DNA of 64,000 nucleotides from Duganella sp. BJB480 (GTDB lineage Bacteria > Pseudomonadota > Gammaproteobacteria > Burkholderiales > Burkholderiaceae_D), in NCBI GenBank assembly GCA_003416985.1, contig QVIN01000008.1, positions 186,001-250,000 on the forward strand, read 5' to 3'. The notes under the pieces were generated by a model that ran no database searches, had not been told where the DNA came from, and saw only the letters and a program-made list of their open reading frames with translations. A program made the translations under genes and the position numbers. Below are positions 51,669 through 61,026 of this stretch, one piece after another. Position 1 is the stretch's first letter; each line of letters opens with the position of its first letter.

Positions 51669-52685
51669 ATGCACAATCCACAGGTTTCCGCCCAATTCCC
51701 CGCCATCCGCATGCGCCGCATGCGCCGCGACCCGTTCTCGCGCGCCCTGATGCGCGAAAACAACGTCACCGCAGCGGACTTGATCTACCCGGTGTTTATC
51801 CTCGAAGGCACGCAGCAGCGCGAGCCGGTGTTGTCGATGCCGGGCGTGGAGCGGGTATCGGTGGACGTGCTGCTGAAAGTGGCGCAGGAATGCGTGGAAC
51901 TGGGCATTCCGGTGCTGGCGCTGTTCCCGGTGATCGACGCCGCCAAGAAGACGCCGGACGGCATCGAGGCGACCAACCCGGACGGGCTGGTGCCGCGCGC
52001 CGTGCGCGCCTTGAAGCAAGCCTTCCCCGAGCTGGGCATCCTGACCGACGTCGCGCTGGACCCGTACACCAGCCACGGCCAGGACGGCCTGATCGATGAA
52101 AACGGTTATGTGATCAACGACCTCACCACCGACATGCTGGTGCGCCAGGCCCTGTGCCAGGCGGACGCCGGCGTGGACGTGGTGGCGCCGTCGGACATGA
52201 TGGACGGGCGCATCGGCGCGGTGCGGGCGGCGCTGGAGGCCAAGGGGCACATCCACACGCGCATCATGGCGTACTCGGCCAAGTATGCGTCGGCGTTCTA
52301 CGGCCCGTTCCGCGACGCGGTCGGCTCGGCCAAGAACCTGGGCAAGAGCGACAAGAACACCTACCAGATGGACCCGGCCAACAGCGACGAAGCGTTGCGC
52401 GAAGTCGGGCTGGACCTGGCCGAAGGCGCCGACATGGTGATGGTCAAGCCGGGCATGCCCTACCTGGATATTGTGCGCAGGGTCAAGGACGAATTCAAGG
52501 TGCCGACTTTTGCGTACCAGGTCAGTGGCGAATACGCGATGATCAAGGCCGCCGCGCAAAACGGCTGGTTGGACCACGACAAAGTGATGATGGAATCGAT
52601 GCTGGCCTTCAAGCGCGCCGGCGCCGACGCCGTGCTGACCTACTTCGCGCTGGACGTCGCCCGCCTGCTCAAAGCATCAAAATAA
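51669..52685 (+). CDS. hemB: Delta-aminolevulinic acid dehydratase (porphobilinogen synthase)
   Basis: The 338-residue enzyme condenses two aminolevulinates to porphobilinogen in heme synthesis. The two active-site lysines lie in MAYSAKYASAFYGPF and MVKPGMPYLD. At the place where zinc enzymes have a Cys-rich loop this one reads DVALDPYTSHGQDG, so it belongs to the magnesium-dependent, cysteine-poor group. It follows engB, an arrangement seen across betaproteobacteria, and sits near the cytochrome maturation genes that use heme. Confidence 0.98.
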   Translation: MHNPQVSAQFPAIRMRRMRRDPFSRALMRENNVTAADLIYPVFILEGTQQREPVLSMPGVERVSVDVLLKVAQECVELGIPVLALFPVIDAAKKTPDGIEATNPDGLVPRAVRALKQAFPELGILTDVALDPYTSHGQDGLIDENGYVINDLTTDMLVRQALCQADAGVDVVAPSDMMDGRIGAVRAALEAKGHIHTRIMAYSAKYASAFYGPFRDAVGSAKNLGKSDKNTYQMDPANSDEALREVGLDLAEGADMVMVKPGMPYLDIVRRVKDEFKVPTFAYQVSGEYAMIKAAAQNGWLDHDKVMMESMLAFKRAGADAVLTYFALDVARLLKASK

Positions 52686-52689
52686 CCCC

Positions 52690-52777
52690 TGGGGTCAAGT
52701 CTGACATTCGGACACGAGCTCTGCACTAGGCACGCGCCTACTGCAGAGCTCGTGTCCGAATGTCAGACTTGACCCCA
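52690..52777. repeat. Hairpin repeat family, locus C: 88-bp palindrome between convergent genes
   Basis: The 25-base unit lies at 52691-52715 (+) and 52752-52776 (-). Arms 52690-52725 and 52742-52777 are a perfect 36-bp inverted repeat with inner stem GAGCTCTGCA, around the 16-base loop CTAGGCACGCGCCTAC in which TAGGC and GCCTA can pair. It fills the gap between the hemB stop and the stop of the ABC permease, and could serve as a bidirectional transcription barrier. Confidence 0.92.
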
Positions 52778-52784
52778 ATTTTAT

Positions 52785-54017
52785 TTAGTCGCTGCGCAGG
52801 GCGGCGATAGGATCGAGGGCGGCGGCCTGGCGGGCGGGGAAGACGCCGAAGGCCAGACCCACGCCGACACACAGCAACACCGCTACGATCAAACTCAACG
52901 GCGACCAGGCGACCGACCAGCCGGCCAAGGCGGCGATGCTGTAGGCGGCGATCGCACCCAGCGCCACGCCCAGCAGGGCGCCGCTGACGGCGATCACCAG
53001 CGCCTCGGCCAGGAACTGCTCGATCACGTCCCGCCGCCGCGCGCCCAGCGCGCGCTTCAGGCCCACTTCACGCCGCCGTTCGAGCACGTTGGCCAGCATG
53101 ATGTTCATGATGCCGATGCCCCCCACCAGCAACGATACCGCCGCGATCGAACTCATGACGATGGTGAAGATCCGCTGCGTCTGCTGGTTCTGGCGATACA
53201 GGCCCATCGGTACGATCAGGTTGGTGTCGTCGGCGCCGCCATGGCGCTGCGTGATCAATGCCTGCAGCACGCGCGCCGCGCTGTCGGGCGCCACACCGCC
53301 GCCCAGGCGCACGCTGATGCCGTCCACCTCGTCCTCGATGCGCTTGAAACTGAAGCGCGCGCGCCCCGTCTCCCACGCCACGAACAGGCGCTCGTCATCC
53401 AGTCCCAGCTTGACGCCTTCGAAGTCGGACTTGCTTTGCGCGCGGTCGGCCAGCACGCCGACCACTTCCAGCCACACGTGGTTGAGCTTGACCCGCTGGC
53501 CGATCGCCGCGCCGTCGCCGAACAGGGTGCGCGCCAGCCGCGCGCCGACCACGCACACCGGCGCCAGCGTAGCGCCGTCCTGCGCCGCCAGCCAGCGGCC
53601 GCTGGCCACCCGCAATCCGCCGTGCGACGCGTACGACGGCGACACGGCATAGGCCCGGCCCGCCACCACTTTATCTCCCAGCACCAGCTGGTCGACCTTG
53701 ATCTCCTTCTTCAGCGCCACCGACTGCGCGCCCGGCACCACCGACAGCGCCGCGTCGGCGTCGGCGGCGGACAGGCCCAGCGAACGCGTGCGGATTTCCT
53801 TCAGCTGCTCGGGCTCGATGGCCTTGCTTTCGATGAGCACGTTGTCCAGGCCCAGCTCGGCCACCAGCCGCAGCGCCTCGCGCTTGCTGCCCTCGCCCAC
53901 CGCCAGCATGGCGACGATGGCGGCCACGCCGAAGATCATGCCCAGCAGCGTAAGCCCGGTGCGCAGCTTGCGCCGCAGCAGTTCGGTCACGGCCTCCCGT
54001 ATCAAGGACAGGTTCAT
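52785..54017 (-). CDS. MacB-like ABC transporter permease
   Basis: The 410-residue protein has the MacB/FtsX layout: one N-terminal membrane helix (LRTGLTLLGMIFGVAAIVAM), a large periplasmic MacB-type domain of about 220 residues, then three helices starting SSIAAVSLLVGGIGIMNIML, with the FtsX coupling sequence ERRREVGLKRALGARRRDV. It lacks a fused ATPase; the ATPase is a separate gene at 57198. It is last of a four-gene operon, its start overlapping the upstream adaptor gene by 4 bases. Such mechanotransmission pumps export peptides, toxins or lipoproteins; the substrate is unknown. Confidence 0.9.
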   Translation of the reverse strand: MNLSLIREAVTELLRRKLRTGLTLLGMIFGVAAIVAMLAVGEGSKREALRLVAELGLDNVLIESKAIEPEQLKEIRTRSLGLSAADADAALSVVPGAQSVALKKEIKVDQLVLGDKVVAGRAYAVSPSYASHGGLRVASGRWLAAQDGATLAPVCVVGARLARTLFGDGAAIGQRVKLNHVWLEVVGVLADRAQSKSDFEGVKLGLDDERLFVAWETGRARFSFKRIEDEVDGISVRLGGGVAPDSAARVLQALITQRHGGADDTNLIVPMGLYRQNQQTQRIFTIVMSSIAAVSLLVGGIGIMNIMLANVLERRREVGLKRALGARRRDVIEQFLAEALVIAVSGALLGVALGAIAAYSIAALAGWSVAWSPLSLIVAVLLCVGVGLAFGVFPARQAAALDPIAALRSD

Positions 54018-55216
54018 GATTTCACCGCCGTCGACGGCGGCAGCAGCACGATGCGCGCGCCGGCCGTCAATCCGCTTTTGAGTTCGCTGCGCACCGGGCC
54101 GCGCTGGCCCAGCTCGATCTTGTGCCGCACCGGCTTGCCCTGCTCGTCCGTGTAGACGGCGTAGCCCGCGCCCTCCTGCACCAGCGCCAGGTTGGGCACG
54201 GTCAGCGCGGCCGGCCGCGTCACCAGTTGCACCGTGCCGCGCAGCGCCTGGCCGGGCTTCAGGCCCAGCTTGAGCGCGGCGTCGTTGGGGATGGCGGCGT
54301 CGAAGTCGCTGTACTTGACCGGCGAGTCGGTGGAGGTGGTGCTGGCGCTGCTGCCGACGCGGGTGATGGTCAGGGTCAGCGCGGTGCCGGTGCCGGCCAG
54401 CCGCGCCTGCACCGGCAGCCCGGCCTTCAAGCCGAAGGCCTGGCCCTCGGCCACGGTGAAGTGCGCCACCAGCTGGCGCAGGTCCGGCAGCATGCCGAAC
54501 TCCTGCCCGGCCGACTGGCTGGCGCCGATCTCCGGCTTGGCGCCGTCCCAGCGCGGCACCAGCAGGAACACGCCGTCGTGCGGCGCCACCAGCTCCAACG
54601 CGTCCAGGCTGTCGCGGTTGCGCTTGGCCGTCTGCTCCACGCTGTCGCGCTGCGAGTGCAGCACCGCGTCCTGCGCGGCCGTGCGCGCCTTGGCCTGGCC
54701 GCCCTTCCAGTCCAGGTAGCCGCGCTTGGTGCTGAGGAAGCCGACGTCGGCCAGCGCGTCGAGGATGGTGTTGCGGGCGAAGATGGTCAGGTCGACCTTG
54801 GCGTAGTGTTGGCTCAGGTTCAGGTCGTCCTCGACCTTGGCGCGCTCGCCGGCCAGCGTGCTGCGCTCGACCGAGGCGTTGCCGGTGTTGCCGGCTTCGG
54901 CGATGGTCTTGCGCAGCAGTTCCAGCTCGGCCTGCGACAGCTCCATGCGCGCCTGCGGCGCGTCGAAGCGCGCCACCACGTCGCCCTTGCGCACGGCGCT
55001 GCCGTCGGCCACCATGTCCACCAGCACGCGGCTTTTCCAGCCGCTGCCGGGCACGGTCAGCGCGGTGCTGGCGGCGGCCTTGATTTCGCCGTCCACCGTC
55101 AGCGTTTCGGCCCATGGCCGCGCGGCCAGGGTCTCGACCGCGCCGGGCGCGATCGCGGCCTCGCCGCCGCAGCCGGCCAGCGCCAGCAGCATCAATGCCA
55201 TGCAGGGTTTGTTCAT
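54014..55216 (-). CDS. Periplasmic adaptor (HlyD/MacA-like) lipoprotein, 400 aa
   Basis: The lipoprotein signal ends LLALAGC. The body is a membrane-fusion protein: a first barrel half (VDGEIKAAASTALTVPG), a lipoyl half (LVDMVADGSAVRKGDVVARF), a helical hairpin with a long coiled region, the returning lipoyl half (LELVAPHDGVFLLVP), then beta-barrel and membrane-proximal domains. It overlaps both neighbours by 4 bases. It is the second adaptor gene of the operon. Confidence 0.88.
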   Translation of the reverse strand: MNKPCMALMLLALAGCGGEAAIAPGAVETLAARPWAETLTVDGEIKAAASTALTVPGSGWKSRVLVDMVADGSAVRKGDVVARFDAPQARMELSQAELELLRKTIAEAGNTGNASVERSTLAGERAKVEDDLNLSQHYAKVDLTIFARNTILDALADVGFLSTKRGYLDWKGGQAKARTAAQDAVLHSQRDSVEQTAKRNRDSLDALELVAPHDGVFLLVPRWDGAKPEIGASQSAGQEFGMLPDLRQLVAHFTVAEGQAFGLKAGLPVQARLAGTGTALTLTITRVGSSASTTSTDSPVKYSDFDAAIPNDAALKLGLKPGQALRGTVQLVTRPAALTVPNLALVQEGAGYAVYTDEQGKPVRHKIELGQRGPVRSELKSGLTAGARIVLLPPSTAVKS

Positions 55217-57197
55217 TGCTTGTGTTCCTTGGCGCGCGCGTCGGCCACCAGCACCGCCTGCACGGCGGCGCCCGGTTTGAGGCCGGCCGGCGCGCCGTCA
55301 AACTGCAGTTCGAGATCGCGCACGATGGTCGATTGCGCGGTGGATTTGCCGTGGAAGGCGCGGCCCAGCGCCACCACGTGCGCGCTCAGCGCCTGGTTGG
55401 CGCCCGGCACGGTCACGCGGGCCTGCTGGCCGATGTGCACGTGCGACGCCTGCGCCTCCGGGATGGTGGCGTTGACGTACAGCTGGTCCGGATCGGCCAG
55501 CGTGGCCACCGACAGCCCCATCCACACCTGGCTGCCGACGGCGAACTTCTCGCCCGAGAAGGTGGTGCGGTACATCACCAGTCCCTTGCGCGGCGCCAGC
55601 ACGGTCAGCGCCGCCTGGCCCCTGGTCAGCGCGTCCAGTTGCTGCTGCAGGTCCGCCACCTCCGCCTGCAGGCCGGTGAGCTCGGCGCGGCGCGCGCGGA
55701 TCTGCACGGCGCGCTGCTCGACCGTCAGCTTGGCCAGCGCGGTCTTTTCCGTGCGTTCGATGACCAGCTTGTCGTAGTCGACGCGGCGTATCAGTTCCTT
55801 CGGCTGGCTGGCTTTGCGCTCGGCCTTTTCGGCGTTGCTTTGCGCCTCGGCCACGGCCAGCTCGCCGGCGCGGTCGGCCTCGGCCTGGTCGAGCTGCAGC
55901 TTTTCCAGCGCGCGCTGCTTTTCCCGCAGCTGGCCTTGGTACTGCATCAGCTGGGTGGTCACCTCGCCCGATTCGAATTGCGCGATCGGCTGGCCGGCAT
56001 TGACCAGCGCGCCCTCGGGGGCGATGCTGGCCAGCTTGTATTGCCACACGTAGGGGATGGTGGGCGGCGATACCGGCAGCGCCTGGCGCGAGGCGATCTC
56101 GCCTTCGATGGCGGGCGGCTCGGCGGCGCCGGCCGGCTTGGGCGCGGCGTTCGCAGCGGACGCGGCGGCGTGCGGTTCGGCGAACACGCTCATGCCCGCC
56201 ACCAGCGGCAGGCCGTGCCCTTCCGGCAAGGCGATCCTGACGCGGAAGTAGCGTCCGTTGCCCCAACTGGCGCGCGCTTCCGGCGCGCTGGTGATGGACT
56301 GGATCTTGCCGGTCAGCGCGGCGCCGGGCAGCGCGTCGAAGCGCAGGCCGAGCTCCTGGCCTTCCGTCAGGTAGGGACGGTCGGCCTCCAGCACCCAGGC
56401 GGTGACCGCCATCCGGCCGTTGCCCTGCACCACGCCGGCGGCGTTGCCGGGCCAGGCCGACGAGCCTTCCTCGAAGCGTTCGCCCTTCCACGGGCTGTAG
56501 CCGTGCACCACCACGCCGTCGCGCGCGGCGCGCACTTCGGACTGCTTGAGCTGGACAGTCTGGAAGGCCAGGTTGATCTGCATTTTCTTCACTTCCAGCT
56601 CGCCGTCCTCGCGCCGGCGCACCACCGATTGCCGGTAGTTGTCGCGCGCTTCGAGCTTGACCGCCAGGTCGCGGGTGGCGCGGTCGAGCTCGGCCTGGTT
56701 GCGGTCGTAGTTCAGCGCGGCGATCTGCAGCTTGGGCAGCGCGGCGTCCACCTTGGCCTTGGCCAGCGCGGCCTCGGCGCTGATCAGCGCCTTCTCGGTG
56801 TCGATGGCGCCCGCTTCGAGGGTGGCGGTCTCGCGTTCGACGCGCGCGATGGCGCGGTCCAGTTCGGTCTTCAGGCGGTCGATGTTGGCTGCGCCGCCGG
56901 TTTCGATGCGCAGCACCAGGTCGCCGGCCTTGACCGGCGTGCCCTCGGCCACGAAGTTGCGCAGCACCAGCGGCGATGAATTCGACGGCGGCACGACGAT
57001 GGTTTGCGTGTCCAGTGCTTCGACTTCGCCGGTCAGCAGCACCGGGCGCGCGGCGGGCGCCGGGGCCGGCACGACGCCGGCGTTGCCCGGCGTGGCGCCG
57101 GTGGACGAGGCGGAGGTGCCGCCGGACGACACGGCGGCGGCGATGCCGGCGGCCAGCAACGGCACGGCGCACAGCACGGCGATGGTGGAACCCGGCT

Positions 57198-57201
<4 letters not shown>
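55213..57201 (-). CDS. Double-module HlyD-family adaptor, 662 aa
   Basis: The N-terminus is a signal or anchor helix (STIAVLCAVPLLAAGIAAAV). Residues 50-350 form one adaptor module: LVLRNFVAEGTPVKAGDLVL, a coiled coil, ARDGVVVHGYSPWKGERF, and a barrel with GKIQSITSAPEARASW. After a Pro/Ala linker a second module starts at about residue 365 (KLASIAPEGALVNAGQPIAQ), with its own long hairpin, LAPRKGLVMYRTTFSGEKF, and a second barrel. Usual family members have one module and 350-450 residues. It lies between the ATPase and the lipoprotein adaptor, overlapping both by 4 bases. Confidence 0.85.
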
Positions 57202-57869
<668 letters not shown>

Positions 57870-57962
57870 CGGGAAAGTATCTCCGTCGATGATAGATTTG
57901 TCAATTAACCAATTTGTCTTTTGGTGTAACTATTTTCACCACGCTTAGCCGATTTTGGCAAA

Positions 57963-58865
57963 TCAGCGGCCGGCGCCGCGCGTGTATTCGGGGAACATTT
58001 CCTTGAGCAGGAAGGCGATCAATTCCTTCTCGTCCTCCTTGCGCGCGCTCAGCGTGACCACCTTGCCCAGGCGGCGCGAATCCCATTCGAAGTCGCCCGG
58101 CTTTTCCTTGCGGATGATCTTGACCATTTCCTTGGCCACGGCGGTTTCGATATCCTGCTCGGCGCCCTGCTCGACGTGGATCTGCTGCAGCCAGCGGCGC
58201 TTGAAGTTGGTGTTCCAGCCGCGGAACTTCACGTCCGCGCTGTGGTAGCTCTTGTCGACCGAGAAGATGCCGCCGGTGTCGTCCTTGTCGGCGCCGCTGG
58301 TGCGGCCCTGCGCGCCGGCGATGTTGGCCTTGGCGATGCGCAGCGAACGTTCGCTGTCGCTCTCGGTCGGCGCCGCCGGCGCCGGTTGCGGGTTGTTGGC
58401 CTCGCGCGCGGCGCGGCGCTTGGCGATCATCTCGGACATGTCCTGCTCGGGCGGCGGCGTCATGGTCGCCTGCACCGGCGGCACATAGGTTTCCAGCTTG
58501 GGGCGGATGGCGGCCGGCGCGTCCTTGGAGGCGACCTGCTTGCGCGGCGGTGGCGGCTTGGCCTTGGCCACCTCGGTCTTCTTGGGCTCCGGCGTGGGCT
58601 TCTTGGTCGCCTTCTCCGGCAGCGGCGCGATGTAGACCATCACCCCGCCCTTGGGCGGCGCGGCGTGGGTGGGCTTGGGCGTGGGCGACAGGAAGTAGTA
58701 CAGCACGCCCAGCAGGTGCAAGGCGATCGAGATGCCGACGCCGATGCGGTTGGACTGCGATTTGCGATCCCATGCGGCGTACCGCTCCCCGGCCTCAGGC
58801 AAACGCTGGCCGCACGTTTCGCAATATTCGGAATTTGCAGAAAGTATATGGGAATCGTGATGCAA
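57963..58865 (-). CDS. TonB-like inner-membrane protein with half a zinc ribbon, 300 aa, TTG start
   Basis: No ATG is in frame upstream; a TTG at 58863-58865 with AAGG about 9 bases before it is the best start. Residues 14-20 read YCETCGQ, one CxxC knuckle only. One membrane helix follows (IGVGISIALHLLGVLYYFL), then a long Pro/Lys-rich stretch like TonB's periplasm-spanning segment. An acidic linker leads to a C-terminal domain of about 100 residues (WNTNFKRRWLQQIHVEQG to KEMFPEYTRG). The C-terminal domain does not obviously match canonical TonB. It lies 93 bases upstream of the ABC operon on the same strand. Function is unknown. Confidence 0.65.
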   Translation of the reverse strand: MHHDSHILSANSEYCETCGQRLPEAGERYAAWDRKSQSNRIGVGISIALHLLGVLYYFLSPTPKPTHAAPPKGGVMVYIAPLPEKATKKPTPEPKKTEVAKAKPPPPRKQVASKDAPAAIRPKLETYVPPVQATMTPPPEQDMSEMIAKRRAAREANNPQPAPAAPTESDSERSLRIAKANIAGAQGRTSGADKDDTGGIFSVDKSYHSADVKFRGWNTNFKRRWLQQIHVEQGAEQDIETAVAKEMVKIIRKEKPGDFEWDSRRLGKVVTLSARKEDEKELIAFLLKEMFPEYTRGAGR

Positions 58866-58957
58866 AATAGCAAACCTTGAACGGAACGACGTCGAGAAAA
58901 TGCGGCCATAGTGCCAGAGTCCCGCATTTTTGGGAACCGCTGTGCAAGGCCATGATA

Positions 58958-58978
58958 ACGCGCCGGACTCCGGCGCGT
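58958..58978. terminator. Hairpin after the FAD/NAD(P)-binding gene
   Basis: ACGCGCCGG (58958-58966) pairs perfectly with CCGGCGCGT (58970-58978) around a 3-base loop, 67 bases beyond the stop of the gene at 59046. No T-run follows on the minus strand, so it is at best a weak terminator. The rest of the 180-base gap 58866-59045 shows nothing clear. Confidence 0.4.
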
Positions 58979-59045
58979 ACGCTCCAGGAAGGGTAGCTTA
59001 CAAGTTCCACGTCTTGACGGGTGTTACCGTATGTATCAACCGGCT

Positions 59046-60956
59046 TTACAAAGTGACGTGTGGCAACGCCACCGGGGACGCCGGAACGGTGGCGTGGCGG
59101 GTCTCCGGCAGGGGGGCGGCGTCCATGCGGGCCAGCATGGCGTGCACGCAGCGGTCGGCGTCCAGCACCTGGCGCGAGCGCATTCCGGGCCGTGGCAGGG
59201 CGTGCGTGTAGTAGTGCGCGCCCTCGACCAGATAGCCCAGCGCCCACAGGTTGCGCGACGGCTGGCCGAAGTCGTCGCGCGGCTGGCCGGCGGCGTCGAT
59301 GTCCAGTCCGCCGGGGTGGTAGGCGCCGTTGTAGTACGGCCGCGCCAGCCCCCGTTTCAGCACATTACGGATGAGTAAGGAATCGTCCAGCTCGGGCAAA
59401 AAGGCGTCCAGGCGGGCCACCACCAGCACATCGGCCTGGTGCCGGGCCTCGCTGTCGCCAAAACCCGTGCTCAGCACGTAGCGCGCGTTCTGCTCGTCGA
59501 GCTCGATCGTGCAGCCGGGGCCGGAAGCGATCTCGATCACACCCGCGTCCAGCAGCGCCAGCAGTTCCTGGTTGCGGCGCAGCGGCGGCCCGAAGGCCAC
59601 CCGGTTGATGGCCGGGTGGTAGACCTCGAGGAAGCGGCGGTGCGAGGCCGGCGTCAGGCCGCCGTGCTCGACCGCCGCCTGCAGCGTGGCGCGCACGTCG
59701 CGCAGCACGTCGGTGGCGGCCTTGACCGCGCTGCCGACGTTGCCCAGCCGGGCCTCGGCCAGGTCGTCGCGCAGCCAGCCGACGAAGAACTGGCGGAACT
59801 CGTCGAGCGAGCCGAACTCGCGCCCCCGCAGCGGAAACAGCAGCTGGTCGATCAGCGCGCTGTCGCCGGCGGTCAGCGTGTAGCGGGCGGGATCGATGGC
59901 GGCGCCGTCGGGCCGGGCCATGGCCAGCGTGTTGCGGTAGACCCAGCCCATCTCGCGCTTGAGCAGCGGCAGCAGCTCGCGCTCGAAGTCCAGCTGGCGG
60001 CTGCCGCGCGAGGCCAGCGCCAGGCGGCGCAGCGCGTCCACCGCGTCCGGCGTGAAGTAGCGCGGCTGGTGGCGGCCGTCCAGCCCCTTCTGGTTGACGC
60101 CGCGCGCGGCGGCCGGCAGGCAGTTGCGCGAGCACAGCGTCAGCTGCGGCTCGGCGCCCGAGCGTTCGTAGCGCAGGCCATCCTCACCCTGCACGAAGGC
60201 GCCGCCCCGCCCCACCGTCAGCTCGGCGATGATGTCGTGCGCGCTCAGGCCCAGGCCCTGGATGGCGACGCGGGTGCCGGCGCCGATGCCGTCGAGCCGG
60301 GTCAGCGGATAGGCGTGGCGCACGAAGGCCAGCCGGCTGTTGTGGCGCGCGTGCTCCCGCGCGAAGGCGGCCAGCATGTCGTCCATCGCGCTGGGTTGGT
60401 TGCGGCCGTGGCCGGTGGTCAGCACGACGAAGTCGCTGTGCACCAGGTAGCCGGTTTCCAGCTCGACGGTGTGGCGGCCGTCGGCCTGGCGCCACAGGTC
60501 GGTGGCGCGCAGGCGGTGGTGGGTCAGGCGCACGCCGGACGGCAGCGCGGCGGCGATCTGGCGGTAGCCCCAGGCCAGGTATTCGCCCAGCAGGCTGCGC
60601 GGCAGGTAGTCGGCTTCGGTGATCTCGTCGCCGCCCTGCCCGCCGAGGCGGTAGTAGCGCTCGCCGACGCGGCGGTAGCCCTGCTGGCGCGCCCAGGCGG
60701 TCAGCGAGGGTGTGGCGCACACCGGCGCGTGCTGCACCGCGCCGGGCGCGGGAAACAGCGTCACCTGGCTGGCGATGGTGTTGATCAGCAGATGCTGCGG
60801 CTGGCGCGTGCCGTGCACGCCGGGACCGCAGTCGCCCGGTTCGATCAGGTTGATGTCGAGCGGCAGCTGCAGGCTGGCGGCGGCCGCCGCCAGGCGTTCA
60901 AAAGCGCTGAGCCCGCGAGGGCCCATGCCGACGATGGTGACACTGTAGCGTTTCAT
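59046..60956 (-). CDS. FAD/NAD(P)-binding protein (NAD_binding_9 type), 636 aa
   Basis: The protein begins with a dinucleotide-binding fold, VTIVGMGPRGLSAFERLAAA, and LINTIASQVTLFP follows. A second nucleotide-binding motif, RVAIQGLGLSAHDIIAEL, lies near residue 230. The C-terminus has the redox-protein-like LWALGYLVEGAHYYTHALPR. This matches the FAD-NAD(P)-binding family found near flavin oxygenases and siderophore hydroxylases; no substrate is evident. AAGGA precedes the ATG. Its promoter carries a 10-bp inverted repeat overlapping a TATTAT -10. The next gene upstream on the same strand is the RND pump, whose stop lies 71 bases before this start. Confidence 0.85.
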   Translation of the reverse strand: MKRYSVTIVGMGPRGLSAFERLAAAAASLQLPLDINLIEPGDCGPGVHGTRQPQHLLINTIASQVTLFPAPGAVQHAPVCATPSLTAWARQQGYRRVGERYYRLGGQGGDEITEADYLPRSLLGEYLAWGYRQIAAALPSGVRLTHHRLRATDLWRQADGRHTVELETGYLVHSDFVVLTTGHGRNQPSAMDDMLAAFAREHARHNSRLAFVRHAYPLTRLDGIGAGTRVAIQGLGLSAHDIIAELTVGRGGAFVQGEDGLRYERSGAEPQLTLCSRNCLPAAARGVNQKGLDGRHQPRYFTPDAVDALRRLALASRGSRQLDFERELLPLLKREMGWVYRNTLAMARPDGAAIDPARYTLTAGDSALIDQLLFPLRGREFGSLDEFRQFFVGWLRDDLAEARLGNVGSAVKAATDVLRDVRATLQAAVEHGGLTPASHRRFLEVYHPAINRVAFGPPLRRNQELLALLDAGVIEIASGPGCTIELDEQNARYVLSTGFGDSEARHQADVLVVARLDAFLPELDDSLLIRNVLKRGLARPYYNGAYHPGGLDIDAAGQPRDDFGQPSRNLWALGYLVEGAHYYTHALPRPGMRSRQVLDADRCVHAMLARMDAAPLPETRHATVPASPVALPHVTL

Positions 60957-60967
60957 CTTTCCGTCCT

Positions 60968-61015
60968 TTTATTATGGTCAACTTGCCCATAATAAATAGA
61001 CGATCTTCAGAGCAA
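60968..61015 (-). promoter_or_regulatory. Promoter with operator-like inverted repeat
   Basis: TTTATTATGG (60968-60977) and CCATAATAAA (60987-60996) form a perfect 10-bp inverted repeat with a 9-base centre. On the minus strand TATTAT (60989-60994) fits a -10 with TTGCTC (61010-61015) 15 bases upstream as -35. A repressor dimer bound to the repeat would block the promoter of the FAD/NAD(P)-binding gene. AAGTTG occurs both in the centre and again beside the -35. The regulator is not in the window. Confidence 0.5.
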
Positions 61016-61026
61016 CTTGTGACCGC

